Source: Pseudomonadota bacterium
Lineage (GTDB): Bacteria > Pseudomonadota > Gammaproteobacteria > Pseudomonadales > Pseudohongiellaceae
Reading direction: 5' to 3'
DNA length: 64,000 nt
Assembly (NCBI GenBank): GCA_027621405.1
Contig: JAQCBT010000003.1
Coordinates: 124,001-188,000 of the forward strand
The position numbers and the translations under genes were made by a program. Positions 24,267-32,373 of the stretch are shown here, one piece after another. The notes below the pieces were generated by a model, which was not told where the DNA came from, did not search any database, and saw only the letters and a program-made list of their open reading frames with translations. Position 1 is the stretch's first letter. Every line of letters begins with the position of its first letter.

Positions 24267-25277
24267 ATGAGCGAAGAAGCCCAAACCGACACGACCGAGA
24301 ATCAGACCACAGAAGCGGGTGCCAGCACCGAGCAAATGCAGGCACCACCCAAAAAGGGTCTGGCCGGGCGCATTGTTTTCCTCCTCATAACCGCCGCCTG
24401 TTTCGCCTATCTCTACTACCGCCTGAACGGCGCTGCCATGCGCGAAGGTATGGGGCTAGCTGATTATATGTCCCAGGTTTTCGCCAACGTACAGTGGGTA
24501 CCCTGGCTGATCCTGATGATGGGCTACTCCCTGTTCTACTTCCTTATCGACACGCTTGTGGTGACCAGGGCGCTGAACTGGCTGCTCGCAGACATCAAGT
24601 ACAAGGACATACTCCCTATCCGGGCCTGCGCCTATATCATCTCGATCTTTAATGAGCAGATCGGAAAAGGTGCCATGGCGTACTATTTAAACAAGCGTGA
24701 CAAGATTCCGGGCTGGGAGGTGGGCTCGGTGATGCTGTTCATCATGTTCTGTGAAATCTTCTACCTGCTCGTGTGGGCGACTGTAGGCTACCTGTCTGCA
24801 GGAAGCGGACTGCCTGACGTATTCCAGATCATGCCGGTAATCAGCGGCGGCGCCGCAGTTTTCCTGGTGGTGTGGCTGCTATACTTCAGTGGCAAGATTC
24901 TTCCAGGCAACCAGTTTCGCGAGAAACGCATCCTGCATGCCTTCCGAAAGGCGCAACCGATTCACTACCTGAAATTCTTCCTGCTGCGTTCACCTGCCCT
25001 GCTGGCCGCCATCGTCGTTTATACCACCGCCCTGAATTTCTTTGGCGTCGAGGCATCTTTCCTGGAGCTGTTGCCTTACCTGCCGGTGATCTTCTTCGCC
25101 GCTGCAGTGCCAACCCCCATGCGCGCCGCGGCAATCACATTCTGGGTGATCCTGTTTCCTGAAAACGAGGGGCAGATGGCCGCGTTCGGATTTGTACAGC
25201 ACAACTTCTTCATCCTGTTTAACGCCATCATCGGCCTGATCTTCTGGCGCCGCGCGCAACGGGAACTGTTCGCCTGA
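24267..25277 (+). CDS. LPG-synthase-TM/UPF0104-like membrane protein
   Basis: The 336-residue protein has an acidic, Thr/Gln-rich cytoplasmic N-terminus (about 30 residues) and then around eight TM helices. The pattern resembles the flippase-like domain of lysylphosphatidylglycerol synthases (UPF0104/DUF2156-less type), with ACAYIISIFNEQIGKGAMAYYLNK as a polar loop and FFAAAVPTPMRAAAITFWV near the end. A lipid-transport role is inferred only. The next gene, a CDP-alcohol phosphatidyltransferase, starts one base after the stop, so the two are likely co-translated and may act on the same lipid. Confidence 0.6.
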   Translation: MSEEAQTDTTENQTTEAGASTEQMQAPPKKGLAGRIVFLLITAACFAYLYYRLNGAAMREGMGLADYMSQVFANVQWVPWLILMMGYSLFYFLIDTLVVTRALNWLLADIKYKDILPIRACAYIISIFNEQIGKGAMAYYLNKRDKIPGWEVGSVMLFIMFCEIFYLLVWATVGYLSAGSGLPDVFQIMPVISGGAAVFLVVWLLYFSGKILPGNQFREKRILHAFRKAQPIHYLKFFLLRSPALLAAIVVYTTALNFFGVEASFLELLPYLPVIFFAAAVPTPMRAAAITFWVILFPENEGQMAAFGFVQHNFFILFNAIIGLIFWRRAQRELFA

Positions 25278-25278
25278 T

Positions 25279-25818
25279 ATGGCTAATCTGCTAACCGGAA
25301 TCCGCCTGCTATTGCTGGTTCCGGTAGCCTGGGCCCTGGCCCAACCTGCCCTGCTTCACCCTGTACTCGTATTGGGCATGATCGTCGCCGCCATTCTAAG
25401 CGACTACTACGATGGCAAGGTGGCTCGTGCCCTGGGCACGGCGTCACCCCGCGGCATGTTGTTCGACCACGGCACCGACTTCCTGTTTGTCACCTCCTGC
25501 CTGGCGGCGACAGCCTATCTCGGCCTGTTACCGGCGCTGCTACCCCTGCTCATCGTAATAGCCTTCACCCAGTACGTGCTGGACTCTTACTTGCTCTTTC
25601 GCCAGAAGCAATTGCGCATGAGTATGCTGGGCAGGTGGAATGGCGTGTTCTATTTCGTGCCGACGGTGCTGATCGCCAGCAGCCGACTGTTCCCGGGTAC
25701 CGCGCTGCAAAGTCTGCTACAGACTTCTGCCCGCTACCTCTGCTACCTGTTGATTGCCAGCACCATCGCATCCATCGTGGATCGAGGCCTGGCTCCATGG
25801 CGCAAGAACAGCCATTAG
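25279..25818 (+). CDS. CDP-alcohol phosphatidyltransferase
   Basis: The 179-residue integral membrane enzyme carries the full family motif DxxDGxxARx8Gx3Dx3D: DYYDGKVAR, eight residues later G, then MLFD and HGTD. These Asp residues bind two metal ions and the CDP-diacylglycerol pyrophosphate. Members make phosphatidylglycerol-phosphate, phosphatidylserine, phosphatidylinositol-phosphate or cardiolipin. The alcohol substrate here cannot be told by eye. It is adjacent to a PI-PLC-like gene and immediately follows a flippase-like membrane protein. Confidence 0.88.
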   Translation: MANLLTGIRLLLLVPVAWALAQPALLHPVLVLGMIVAAILSDYYDGKVARALGTASPRGMLFDHGTDFLFVTSCLAATAYLGLLPALLPLLIVIAFTQYVLDSYLLFRQKQLRMSMLGRWNGVFYFVPTVLIASSRLFPGTALQSLLQTSARYLCYLLIASTIASIVDRGLAPWRKNSH

Positions 25819-25889
25819 CGTGACAACTGTAGTATTTCTGTAAACTCCAGTTTCTACACTGGAATTTACAATTTACACAGGACTACAAC

Positions 25890-27032
25890 ATGTGGAGTTC
25901 CAGACTCAAATTACTCACCCTGTTCGCAATCTACTCACTGTTTCCTGCCGGTCTTGCTGCCCAGGAATGTAGCGCTGCCGATAGCCTGGAAGGACCCTGT
26001 GCTATCGAATCCGAATTACTGCTGATGAACGATATACAGGCTGTGGGCTCCCACAACAGTTACAAGCTGTTTATCCCACGGCCGGAACTGGAACTGATCC
26101 GTGCCTACAACGAAAACTCAGCTCTTGCCCTGGATTACGACCACCTGCCCCTTACCGAACAACTGGATCTAGGTATGCGCCAGATTGAGCTGGATATCGT
26201 CTATGATCCAGACGGCGGTCGCTTCGCGGACCCACTGCTACCCAGCCAGGTTGCCGAGCTGCCGGGTGCCATGCCATTCGATGCCAGCGACTTAGAGCAG
26301 CCAGGGTTCAAGGTGCTACATTCCCAGGACATCGACGTGCGCTCCAATTGCGTGACCTGGATCGCCTGTCTTACCGAAATCAGGAGCTGGTCCCAGGCTA
26401 ATCCGCAGCATGTACCCATTCTCATCATGTTCAATGCCAAGGAGGGAGGCTCAGCCTACCCGGGAGTGCGCCCGGCACTGGATTTTACAGCAGCAGCCTA
26501 CGATGACCTGGACGCCGAGATCCTCTCGGTATTCAGCCCCGAAGAACTGATCACACCGGATTGGGTACGCGGCAATCACAGGACACTGCGGGAGGGCGTT
26601 CTGGCCGGCGGCTGGCCCGGGCTCAACGAAGCCCGCGGCAAAGTGTTCTTTGCAATCGATGAAGGACCGACCAAGATCGCGGTCTATATGCGGGGCCGCG
26701 AGTCGCTGCAGGGGCTCCCTGTATTTGTTAACTCTGTGAACGAAAATGCGGAACACGCCGCCTATTTTACGATCAACAATCCCATCGCTTCCTTCGACCG
26801 TATCCAGGCCGCCGTCAAGGCGGGCTTCATAGTCCGCACCCGCGCCGATGCCGATACCATGGAGGCGAGGGAGAACTCCACTGAGCGCCGGGACTCGGCT
26901 TTCGCCAGCGGCGCCCAGTACATTTCCACTGACTACTATTTGCCGCGAAAGGAGTGGAGTGATTACCAGGCCGTATTGCCCGGCGGAGCGCCAGCCCGCT
27001 GCAATCCCGTGCGGGCCCTACAGTGCAAGTGA
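25890..27032 (+). CDS. Ca2+-dependent PI-PLC-like phosphodiesterase, secreted
   Basis: This 380-residue protein has a signal peptide ending AGLAAQ and resembles bacterial PI-PLC-C1 (Ca2+-dependent phosphoinositide phospholipase C-like) proteins. The first catalytic His lies in IQAVGSHNSYKLF. MRQIELDIVYDPDGG gives the conserved E-x-D metal pair, and HSQDIDVRSNC the second His region. DEGPTKIAVYMRGR and INNPIASFDRIQAAVKAGFIVRTRAD complete the TIM barrel. It probably cleaves a phosphodiester in an exogenous or envelope phospholipid. It follows the CDP-alcohol transferase by 71 bases. Confidence 0.82.
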   Translation: MWSSRLKLLTLFAIYSLFPAGLAAQECSAADSLEGPCAIESELLLMNDIQAVGSHNSYKLFIPRPELELIRAYNENSALALDYDHLPLTEQLDLGMRQIELDIVYDPDGGRFADPLLPSQVAELPGAMPFDASDLEQPGFKVLHSQDIDVRSNCVTWIACLTEIRSWSQANPQHVPILIMFNAKEGGSAYPGVRPALDFTAAAYDDLDAEILSVFSPEELITPDWVRGNHRTLREGVLAGGWPGLNEARGKVFFAIDEGPTKIAVYMRGRESLQGLPVFVNSVNENAEHAAYFTINNPIASFDRIQAAVKAGFIVRTRADADTMEARENSTERRDSAFASGAQYISTDYYLPRKEWSDYQAVLPGGAPARCNPVRALQCK

Positions 27033-27185
27033 GGTGATGCAGGAACATCACACTGCATGCCTGCCTTCCCATCTATTGCACTATGCAGGATCACCCTTCT
27101 GCAGATAAATCCTGTTACAGACAGCCCAATCAATCGATAGTTATACTGGATCGCCATCCGTAATACTCTTCAGCCAGAGACTGCC

Positions 27186-27752
27186 ATGCAGGTCATCTTC
27201 ATTCATGGGCCCGCCGCCGCGGGCAAGTACACGATCGGAACCCTGGTCAGCAATCTACTGGGGCTACCCCTGTTTCACAATCACCTGACTGTGGACCTGG
27301 TGAGCAGCCTGTTTGAATTTGGCACGGAGGCGTTTTGTCAGCTCAGGGAAGCAATATGGCTGCAGAGCTTCAGCAGCGCCAGCGCGGCCGGCAGATCATT
27401 CGTGTTTACCTTTCACCCAGAGGCCAGCTTGGCCCCAGACCTGGTGACGAGGCTGCAGGCCTGTGTTGAAGAAAACGGCGGACAGGTGCAGTATATCGAG
27501 CTTGCCTGTGGTGATGAGGTGCTGCTGAGTCGGCTAGGCAATGAAGACCGCGGAAGATTCGGTAAGCTGAACGACCCTGATTTGTTCATCAAATTGCAGA
27601 CTCAGGGTAGCTTCGATTACCCGCCGCTGCCGGAGCCACTCCTCAGGCTTCGCACCGATGCGCTATCTGCCGAGGAAGCAGCCAGCCGGATCGTCGCTGC
27701 GCTGCAGGATGAAGCAACGAACCAATCGAAAACAAGAACAACAAGAGAATAG
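27186..27752 (+). CDS. P-loop kinase-like protein
   Basis: The 188-residue protein begins with a nucleotide-binding loop GPAAAGKYT (residues 8-16). The usual Ser/Thr directly after GK is Tyr15, with Thr following, a variation known in AAA_33/shikimate-kinase-like proteins of this type. FHNHLTVDLV and NEDRGRFGKLNDPDLF are conserved blocks of the same uncharacterised family. The substrate is unknown. The stop lies two bases before the YkvA paralogue, so the two are likely translated together. Confidence 0.75.
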   Translation: MQVIFIHGPAAAGKYTIGTLVSNLLGLPLFHNHLTVDLVSSLFEFGTEAFCQLREAIWLQSFSSASAAGRSFVFTFHPEASLAPDLVTRLQACVEENGGQVQYIELACGDEVLLSRLGNEDRGRFGKLNDPDLFIKLQTQGSFDYPPLPEPLLRLRTDALSAEEAASRIVAALQDEATNQSKTRTTRE

Positions 27753-27754
27753 CC

Positions 27755-28321
27755 ATGTCCTTCGATATTACGATCACGCTCAGCGAAGAAGATATCCAGA
27801 GATTCCAGGACAGCATCGACCAGGGCAGGCATGTAGTCGCCGACCCCGAGGCCGCCGAGAAAGTGGAAGAACTGGCCGCAGAGCTCATCGACAAGGTGCG
27901 GGAGATCGACCTCCCCTCATTCATCTCCGACCGCCTGCTGAAGCTGCAGATTTTGATCAACATGATCCGGGATTCCGAGTGGCAGTTGAACCCGGAAGAT
28001 CGCAATGTCACCCGCAGCGTGCTCTACTACTTCATCAATCCCGATGATGTCATACCGGATCATGTGCCCGGACTGGGCTTTCTCGACGATACCCTGTATG
28101 CAGAGATCGTGATACAGGAACTGTCCAACGAAATCACGAGCTATCAGGAATTCTGCCAGTACCAAATTGCCGAAGAGACTCGCCTCAACAAACTGGGACT
28201 GGACACCAGGGTTGGTCGTGAAGACTGGCTGGCAAGCAAGCGTGCTGCACTACATGCCAGAATGCGGGAAAGGCAAAAACTGGCCCAGGGCGGTCGCGGC
28301 TTACGCATGCGCTTACTCTAG
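27755..28321 (+). CDS. YkvA/DUF1232 family protein (paralogue 2)
   Basis: The 188-residue protein has the same architecture as the one at 18466-19029. It starts MSFDITITLSEEDIQRFQ, has the DUF1232 core YYFINPDDVIPDHVPGLG with FLDDTLYAEIVIQELSNEI, and ends with REDWLASKRAALHARMRER. The two proteins are clearly paralogous over their whole length. It lies two bases after the P-loop kinase gene. The function of YkvA proteins is unknown. Confidence 0.8.
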   Translation: MSFDITITLSEEDIQRFQDSIDQGRHVVADPEAAEKVEELAAELIDKVREIDLPSFISDRLLKLQILINMIRDSEWQLNPEDRNVTRSVLYYFINPDDVIPDHVPGLGFLDDTLYAEIVIQELSNEITSYQEFCQYQIAEETRLNKLGLDTRVGREDWLASKRAALHARMRERQKLAQGGRGLRMRLL

Positions 28322-28400
28322 CCAGACTAATCCGAATACAGATTCCTCATAATCCCCGATGGGTAACCCAACCCTGGGGCACACACAAGGAGACGACTCC

Positions 28401-28772
28401 ATGCAGGCGATTCTCTTTGCAGCGACGACCAATCCTGACGGCAGTCGACATTTCTACGAGACCCTGCTGGGATTAAAATTTCTCTCGGAGCAGCCCCATG
28501 CACTGGTTTTCGATGTGGATGGCGTCGAGTTCAGGATTCAGAAGTTGGATCAGGTGACACCTGTCCCCTACACGGCACTGGGTTTCAAAACAGGCGACAT
28601 CAAGGCTGAAATCTCAGAATTGAAGGACAAGGGCCTGGCCTTCGAGGTCTACCCATTTCTGGACCAGGATGCGCTGGGCATCTGGACCACTCCGGATGGT
28701 ACCCAAATCGCCTCGTGCAAGGACCCTGACGGCAACGTGGTTTACCTGACCCAGCACCCGGACAAGAATTGA
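28401..28772 (+). CDS. VOC/glyoxalase superfamily protein
   Basis: The 123-residue protein shows one vicinal-oxygen-chelate module pair: an N-terminal strand and RHFYETLLGLKFLSE, HALVFDVDGVEFRIQ, a middle LGFKTGDIKAEISELKDKG and a terminal WTTPDGTQIASCKDPDGNVVYL. The last segment is typical of glyoxalase/bleomycin-resistance proteins. The metal ligands cannot all be placed, and the substrate is unknown. ATG 28401 has AAGGAG eight bases upstream. The following broken gene overlaps its stop by TTGA. Confidence 0.82.
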   Translation: MQAILFAATTNPDGSRHFYETLLGLKFLSEQPHALVFDVDGVEFRIQKLDQVTPVPYTALGFKTGDIKAEISELKDKGLAFEVYPFLDQDALGIWTTPDGTQIASCKDPDGNVVYLTQHPDKN

Positions 28773-29144
28773 ATCCAGAAGACGAGCACCGGGCGCTCCT
28801 GCAACAACTCCTCTCGCTTGAGCAGGAAATGCATCGCACGGTAGTTCGCCGCGATCGTGGTCGCATGCAAGAACTGTTGCATCCTGAATTTGAAGAGATT
28901 GGGCGTAGTGGCAGGGTGTATTCCCGCCGTGAAATCCTGGCTGAATTCAATAACGAGGGAAACCGGCGTGAACGAAGTCGAATCAAAGCCGGTGTCGGAC
29001 CAGCTAGCGCTGCTCAGCTATGTGTCTTGCCATCGAGCAACAGCCAACCCGCGACAATCCCGTCGTAGTTCACTCTGGCAATGGCATAATGAGCGCTAGC
29101 AGCTCCGCTCTCACCAGGGCACCGCACTGTTGGACGAGAACTAG
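28769..29144 (+). pseudogene. Broken DUF4440 (NTF2-like) gene
   Basis: The first part, in the frame opened by a TTG that overlaps the VOC stop, reads LEQEMHRTVVRRDRGRMQEL, then LHPEFEEIGRSGRVYSR and EILAEFN, a DUF4440 start. Near 28960 the family sequence moves to the next frame (DQLALLSYVSCHRATANPR, then SSLWQWHNER). It meets TAG at 29097 and then continues in the same frame (QLRSHQGTALL) to a second stop at 29144. So one frameshift and one nonsense codon interrupt it. Decay is most likely; a sequencing error could explain the frameshift but less easily both lesions. Confidence 0.7.
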
Positions 29145-29151
29145 CCGAGAA

Positions 29152-29685
29152 TTACTGCAGAGTACTGGACGGCGGCCGATTCGCGGTAGCTTCCAGCAAG
29201 CCCCAGTCGGTCCTGCCTATAATCCGCTCTATCACTTCGAAGATGGAATTGAACAACTCCACGGTGACGCCGATGGTCATACCCTTGTCGTCGGCACCGT
29301 AGAAGCTCAGGGCATGCACCCCTTCTCCTTTCCCGTTGGGTTGCAGATTGAGCTTTTCTGCCAGCAATCCTGACTCCCCCAGGGGAAAACTCGTTCCTGG
29401 TTTGAACTTTGTGGTGAAATCCTGGCTCTGGGCGACTGCCTGCTGCTCGAAATCCGCCTGCATCACGGTCTCTGCACCGGCAATGCTGGTCTGGGTGTGG
29501 GGACGGGATGGATCCTTCTTTACCCGGTAGCTGCTGGTCTTGGTCTTGAAGTCAGTCAACAGGGAGGCGCACATCCTGCGGGTAAGCCACAGGCGGAACT
29601 CTTCTCCATCGGTGTTGGTTATCCGCAACAGGATACGGTCTTGCTGCAGGTTATAGCCTGCATCGAATTGGGCAAAGGCACTCAT
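29152..29685 (-). CDS. Unrecognised protein, fourth gene of ZorAB-like operon
   Basis: I do not recognise this 177-residue cytoplasmic protein. It opens with a beta-rich segment (AGYNLQQDRILLRITNTDGE then FRLWLTRRMCASLL), continues with a polar linker containing VKKDPSRPHTQT, and has an amphipathic C-terminal part (GVTVELFNSIFEVIERIIG). No membrane helix or catalytic motif is visible. It begins three bases after the stop of the preceding operon gene, so it is almost certainly co-expressed with the motor-like pair. An adaptor or effector role is speculation. Confidence 0.7.
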   Translation of the reverse strand: MSAFAQFDAGYNLQQDRILLRITNTDGEEFRLWLTRRMCASLLTDFKTKTSSYRVKKDPSRPHTQTSIAGAETVMQADFEQQAVAQSQDFTTKFKPGTSFPLGESGLLAEKLNLQPNGKGEGVHALSFYGADDKGMTIGVTVELFNSIFEVIERIIGRTDWGLLEATANRPPSSTLQ

Positions 29686-29688
29686 TAA

Positions 29689-30273
29689 CTATAAGGAATC
29701 GCGGTTAGCTCTGAAACTCAGAGGATATTGTTGATAGAGGCGGTAAAAATCCCGCAGGTTGAAATCACCGAGCACTTTCTGACTGTAGCCGCGCTTGCGA
29801 TTTCGATAGAGATCAAAGTCCTTGTAGCGCAAAGCATGCAGGCAGTTCTTGCATACGACAAAACCGTGATTGACCATGGACATATCACCACCGGGGCGCA
29901 GCTTCATGAGTTCATAATCGTCTGATAGCCGGGTTGTCACCGTGACCTCCTGCTCTGGGTGCTCACGCTTCAGCTCTTCCAACTCCGAACACATGGCTAC
30001 ATGGTAGGCAGGGTATTCGCGGCGATCACGGAACCAGTTTTCAATAGGCACATAGGCCAACACCCGACTGTTCTTGATGGCCAGCGTCTTGTCCGGCAAC
30101 ACCTTGATCGCCTCAGGCTTCATCAGCAGCCCCGGATTCTCCAGCTGCGAGCGCTCCTGCCCGGTCAGGTGAATCGCGGGATCAAACAGCTCAAAGTAGC
30201 CGAGCCTGTCCGTGCCCATTTTTTCACGCAGGGTGTTGAAGGCCTCAAACTCGGTGAAATCCATTAGTTCCAC
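29689..30273 (-). CDS. Unrecognised CxxC protein, third gene of ZorAB-like operon
   Basis: This 194-residue protein is not one I recognise. It is soluble, rich in Arg, Tyr and acidic residues, and has one CxxC motif in GFVVCKNCLHALRYKDFD near residues 140-155, which could hold a metal with other residues. The C-terminal part (NLRDFYRLYQQYPLSFR) is basic and aromatic. No nuclease motif is evident. It starts with GTG three bases after the stop of the OmpA-domain gene; an ATG three codons later is an alternative. Tight spacing ties it to the motor-like pair. Confidence 0.7.
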   Translation of the reverse strand: MELMDFTEFEAFNTLREKMGTDRLGYFELFDPAIHLTGQERSQLENPGLLMKPEAIKVLPDKTLAIKNSRVLAYVPIENWFRDRREYPAYHVAMCSELEELKREHPEQEVTVTTRLSDDYELMKLRPGGDMSMVNHGFVVCKNCLHALRYKDFDLYRNRKRGYSQKVLGDFNLRDFYRLYQQYPLSFRANRDSL

Positions 30274-30276
30274 GGG

Positions 30277-30978
30277 CTAGCGAATCTCCTGCAAGATGGT
30301 GGAGAGTCGGGTCTCGGCATCGGTTACTACCACAAACTCCACCCGCCGCGAGCGATCCTCATCCTCACTACCGTCAACACGGGTAATCAATTGTGAGGAC
30401 GACAGCCCATTGGCCGTCAGTCGCTCGCGCAGCCATTGCTTCTCATGACTAACTGCTTCCAGGTCCATGATGTAGCCCAAAGCGGAGCGAGTGCGAGCCT
30501 GGGACAGTGCCATGTTGCGCATATAGGCGTCGTCATTGTCCTCGGCCTGGGACCAGGCGCTGGAGGTATGCCCTTCAATGCGGACCTCCTGAATTTCATC
30601 CCGGTACTGATCGGAGGCGAGAATTGCCAGGTAGCGCGGAAAGAAATCGTCGATGATGGCGGCAAATTCGTCACGCAGGCTGGATTCACCCAGCTCAAAC
30701 AGCAGGTCGGTATTGGTGAAGCGCAGCCGCAGGTCTTCGTCGAGTTGGGCACCCCAGCGCGGCAGGTCCTGTTCGAACTCAGCATACAGGTCCTGGTAGA
30801 GCTCTTCGCGCAGGTCTTCGTAGAGCACTACCACACGCTCGATCTCTTCGTTCTTCTGCTCCACGATGACCAGGTACATCACGGAGATCAGCAGGAACAC
30901 GATCATGAGCCCGCTCATGAGATCGCTCACCGCGATCCAGTGCTCTTCGTTTTCCTGTTCGACTTCGGTGCTAAACAT
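30277..30978 (-). CDS. ZorB/MotB-like OmpA-domain stator protein
   Basis: The 233-residue protein has a short cytoplasmic N-terminus and one TM helix (WIAVSDLMSGLMIVFLLISV) containing the conserved Asp19 expected to carry protons. A coiled stretch (NEEIERVVVLYEDLREEL) follows, then a periplasmic OmpA-like peptidoglycan-binding domain: VRIEGHTSS, NMALSQARTRSALGYI and RSRRVEFVV. This is the architecture of MotB and of ZorB from Zorya anti-phage systems; SDLMSGLMIVFL is closer to ZorB-type than to flagellar MotB. There are no flagellar genes nearby. It starts nine bases after the upstream ZorA-like gene. Confidence 0.8.
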   Translation of the reverse strand: MFSTEVEQENEEHWIAVSDLMSGLMIVFLLISVMYLVIVEQKNEEIERVVVLYEDLREELYQDLYAEFEQDLPRWGAQLDEDLRLRFTNTDLLFELGESSLRDEFAAIIDDFFPRYLAILASDQYRDEIQEVRIEGHTSSAWSQAEDNDDAYMRNMALSQARTRSALGYIMDLEAVSHEKQWLRERLTANGLSSSQLITRVDGSEDEDRSRRVEFVVVTDAETRLSTILQEIR

Positions 30979-30987
30979 GATTTCGAA

Positions 30988-32205
30988 TTAACTCTGCCGC
31001 GACAACTGTTTCTCGGCGAGAGTCAGTATCTCCCGCAGGCGATCGGTGAGCGGCATGTAGTCGTTTACAAATTTTTCAGACAGTGCGGTAAGCTGGTAAC
31101 CAAAAGTCTGCAGGGCCTGGGTAAGCTCCTTCTCCATGGACTCATCCAGAATCTGCATATGGGTATTGGTCTTCTCTGTCATGCTCTCGACATGCTGCGC
31201 CAAACCACTGTGGGCATCATTCACCGACTGCGCCAGACCCAGATTGACCTGCTCCACTGTCTGGGTAATGTCCCGTGCCGCCTGGGTCAGCACCTGGGTG
31301 AGACTGCGATTGTTTTCCTCGATGCTATCCTTGAGTTTCACCGTGAGTTCGGACACGTAATCACTCAAGGCAGGCAAACCTTCCGAGGCCTGCCCTACCA
31401 GACCGGACAGGCCAGACAGGTAACCTTCCAGGTTGCTGGTCTGCTGTTCCAATCCGCCCAGTAACTCACCCAGGGAGGCAGCAACCTTGTTGAACTCACG
31501 GGAGTGAGAAATCATCTCTTCGTAGGAACGGCTGGCATGCTGGATAACATCCTTGCTGGACTCCTGCGCCTTCAACATGTCTTGCAGCTGCACCGAATAG
31601 TTTTGCTGCCATTCCAGCAGGCGCCCCAGCGACTCATTGAACTTGTGGAAATTCTCCCCGTACTGCACTTCGATTCGGGAATTGAACTCGGTCATGACGG
31701 TGGTAATGGCATCGGTCAGCGCCGAAGTATTGGCATCCACCATCTGTGCCTGGTAGCTGCGCTGGGACTCCAGCATGCTGGCGCTGTTCTGGCGGTTCTC
31801 GTTGCGAAGCTCGTTGAGGTTTTCGTTGAGGGCGACGATGGCATTGTTCAGGTCGGCAACCGTTACCTGCTGTTCACCCTCTCTCGATGCACTGCGAATC
31901 GTCTGCAGTGCGTGGCGCAGGCGGATGCTAATGGCGCCAAGTATCCCTACCACAGATGACCACACCGCCACACCGAGCCCATCGATCATAACCGGGACGC
32001 TGGCCTCGATGTTGGCGCTGTCGAAGCGCGTGAGGCCGAAGGCTATACCGAGGAATGTACCGAAGATGCCGAAACTGGTGAGCAGGGACGGCGCCGTACG
32101 CACGGTCTGCAGGGAGTAGCTCGGGCCATGGAAGTAGACGACGAGGACAAGCATGAGGCCAATCAGGCCCCAGGTGATGGTCGTCAGGTCATTCAGAAGG
32201 TCCAT
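30988..32205 (-). CDS. ZorA/MotA/ExbB-like proton channel subunit with long tail
   Basis: The 405-residue protein has three predicted TM helices: ITWGLIGLMLVLVVYF (about 9-24), SLLTSFGIFGTFLGIAFGL (about 40-58) and GLGVAVWSSVVGILGAISI (about 76-94). The second and third match the TolQ/ExbB/MotA channel core. The remaining 300 residues are polar and heptad-rich, predicted to form a long cytoplasmic helical/coiled-coil tail. A three-TM core plus extended tail is the ZorA layout, though this tail is shorter than I would expect for Zorya type I. It is the first gene of a four-gene operon; it may energise a defence or envelope process. The ZorC, ZorD and other known Zorya effectors are missing. 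Confidence 0.8.
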   Translation of the reverse strand: MDLLNDLTTITWGLIGLMLVLVVYFHGPSYSLQTVRTAPSLLTSFGIFGTFLGIAFGLTRFDSANIEASVPVMIDGLGVAVWSSVVGILGAISIRLRHALQTIRSASREGEQQVTVADLNNAIVALNENLNELRNENRQNSASMLESQRSYQAQMVDANTSALTDAITTVMTEFNSRIEVQYGENFHKFNESLGRLLEWQQNYSVQLQDMLKAQESSKDVIQHASRSYEEMISHSREFNKVAASLGELLGGLEQQTSNLEGYLSGLSGLVGQASEGLPALSDYVSELTVKLKDSIEENNRSLTQVLTQAARDITQTVEQVNLGLAQSVNDAHSGLAQHVESMTEKTNTHMQILDESMEKELTQALQTFGYQLTALSEKFVNDYMPLTDRLREILTLAEKQLSRQS

Positions 32206-32373
32206 ACAGAGCTAGCCCCGGCTCATCTCAAGCGCTGGTTCTGGCTACCGCCAGCCAGAAAAACTTCAATAAAGTCAGGTTTATACCACACACTGCAGGC
32301 CGAAACGACCATGCATGCAGAGGCCGGATCCGCGCGGGAACCGGCCATGGGGAGAAATGCCTGCTAGTGGATT

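Noticed and set aside
30436-31464. 342-codon plus-strand frame across the ZorA/ZorB-like genes.
   Set aside because: Antisense shadow of two well-supported genes, without any ribosome-binding site or recognised domain.
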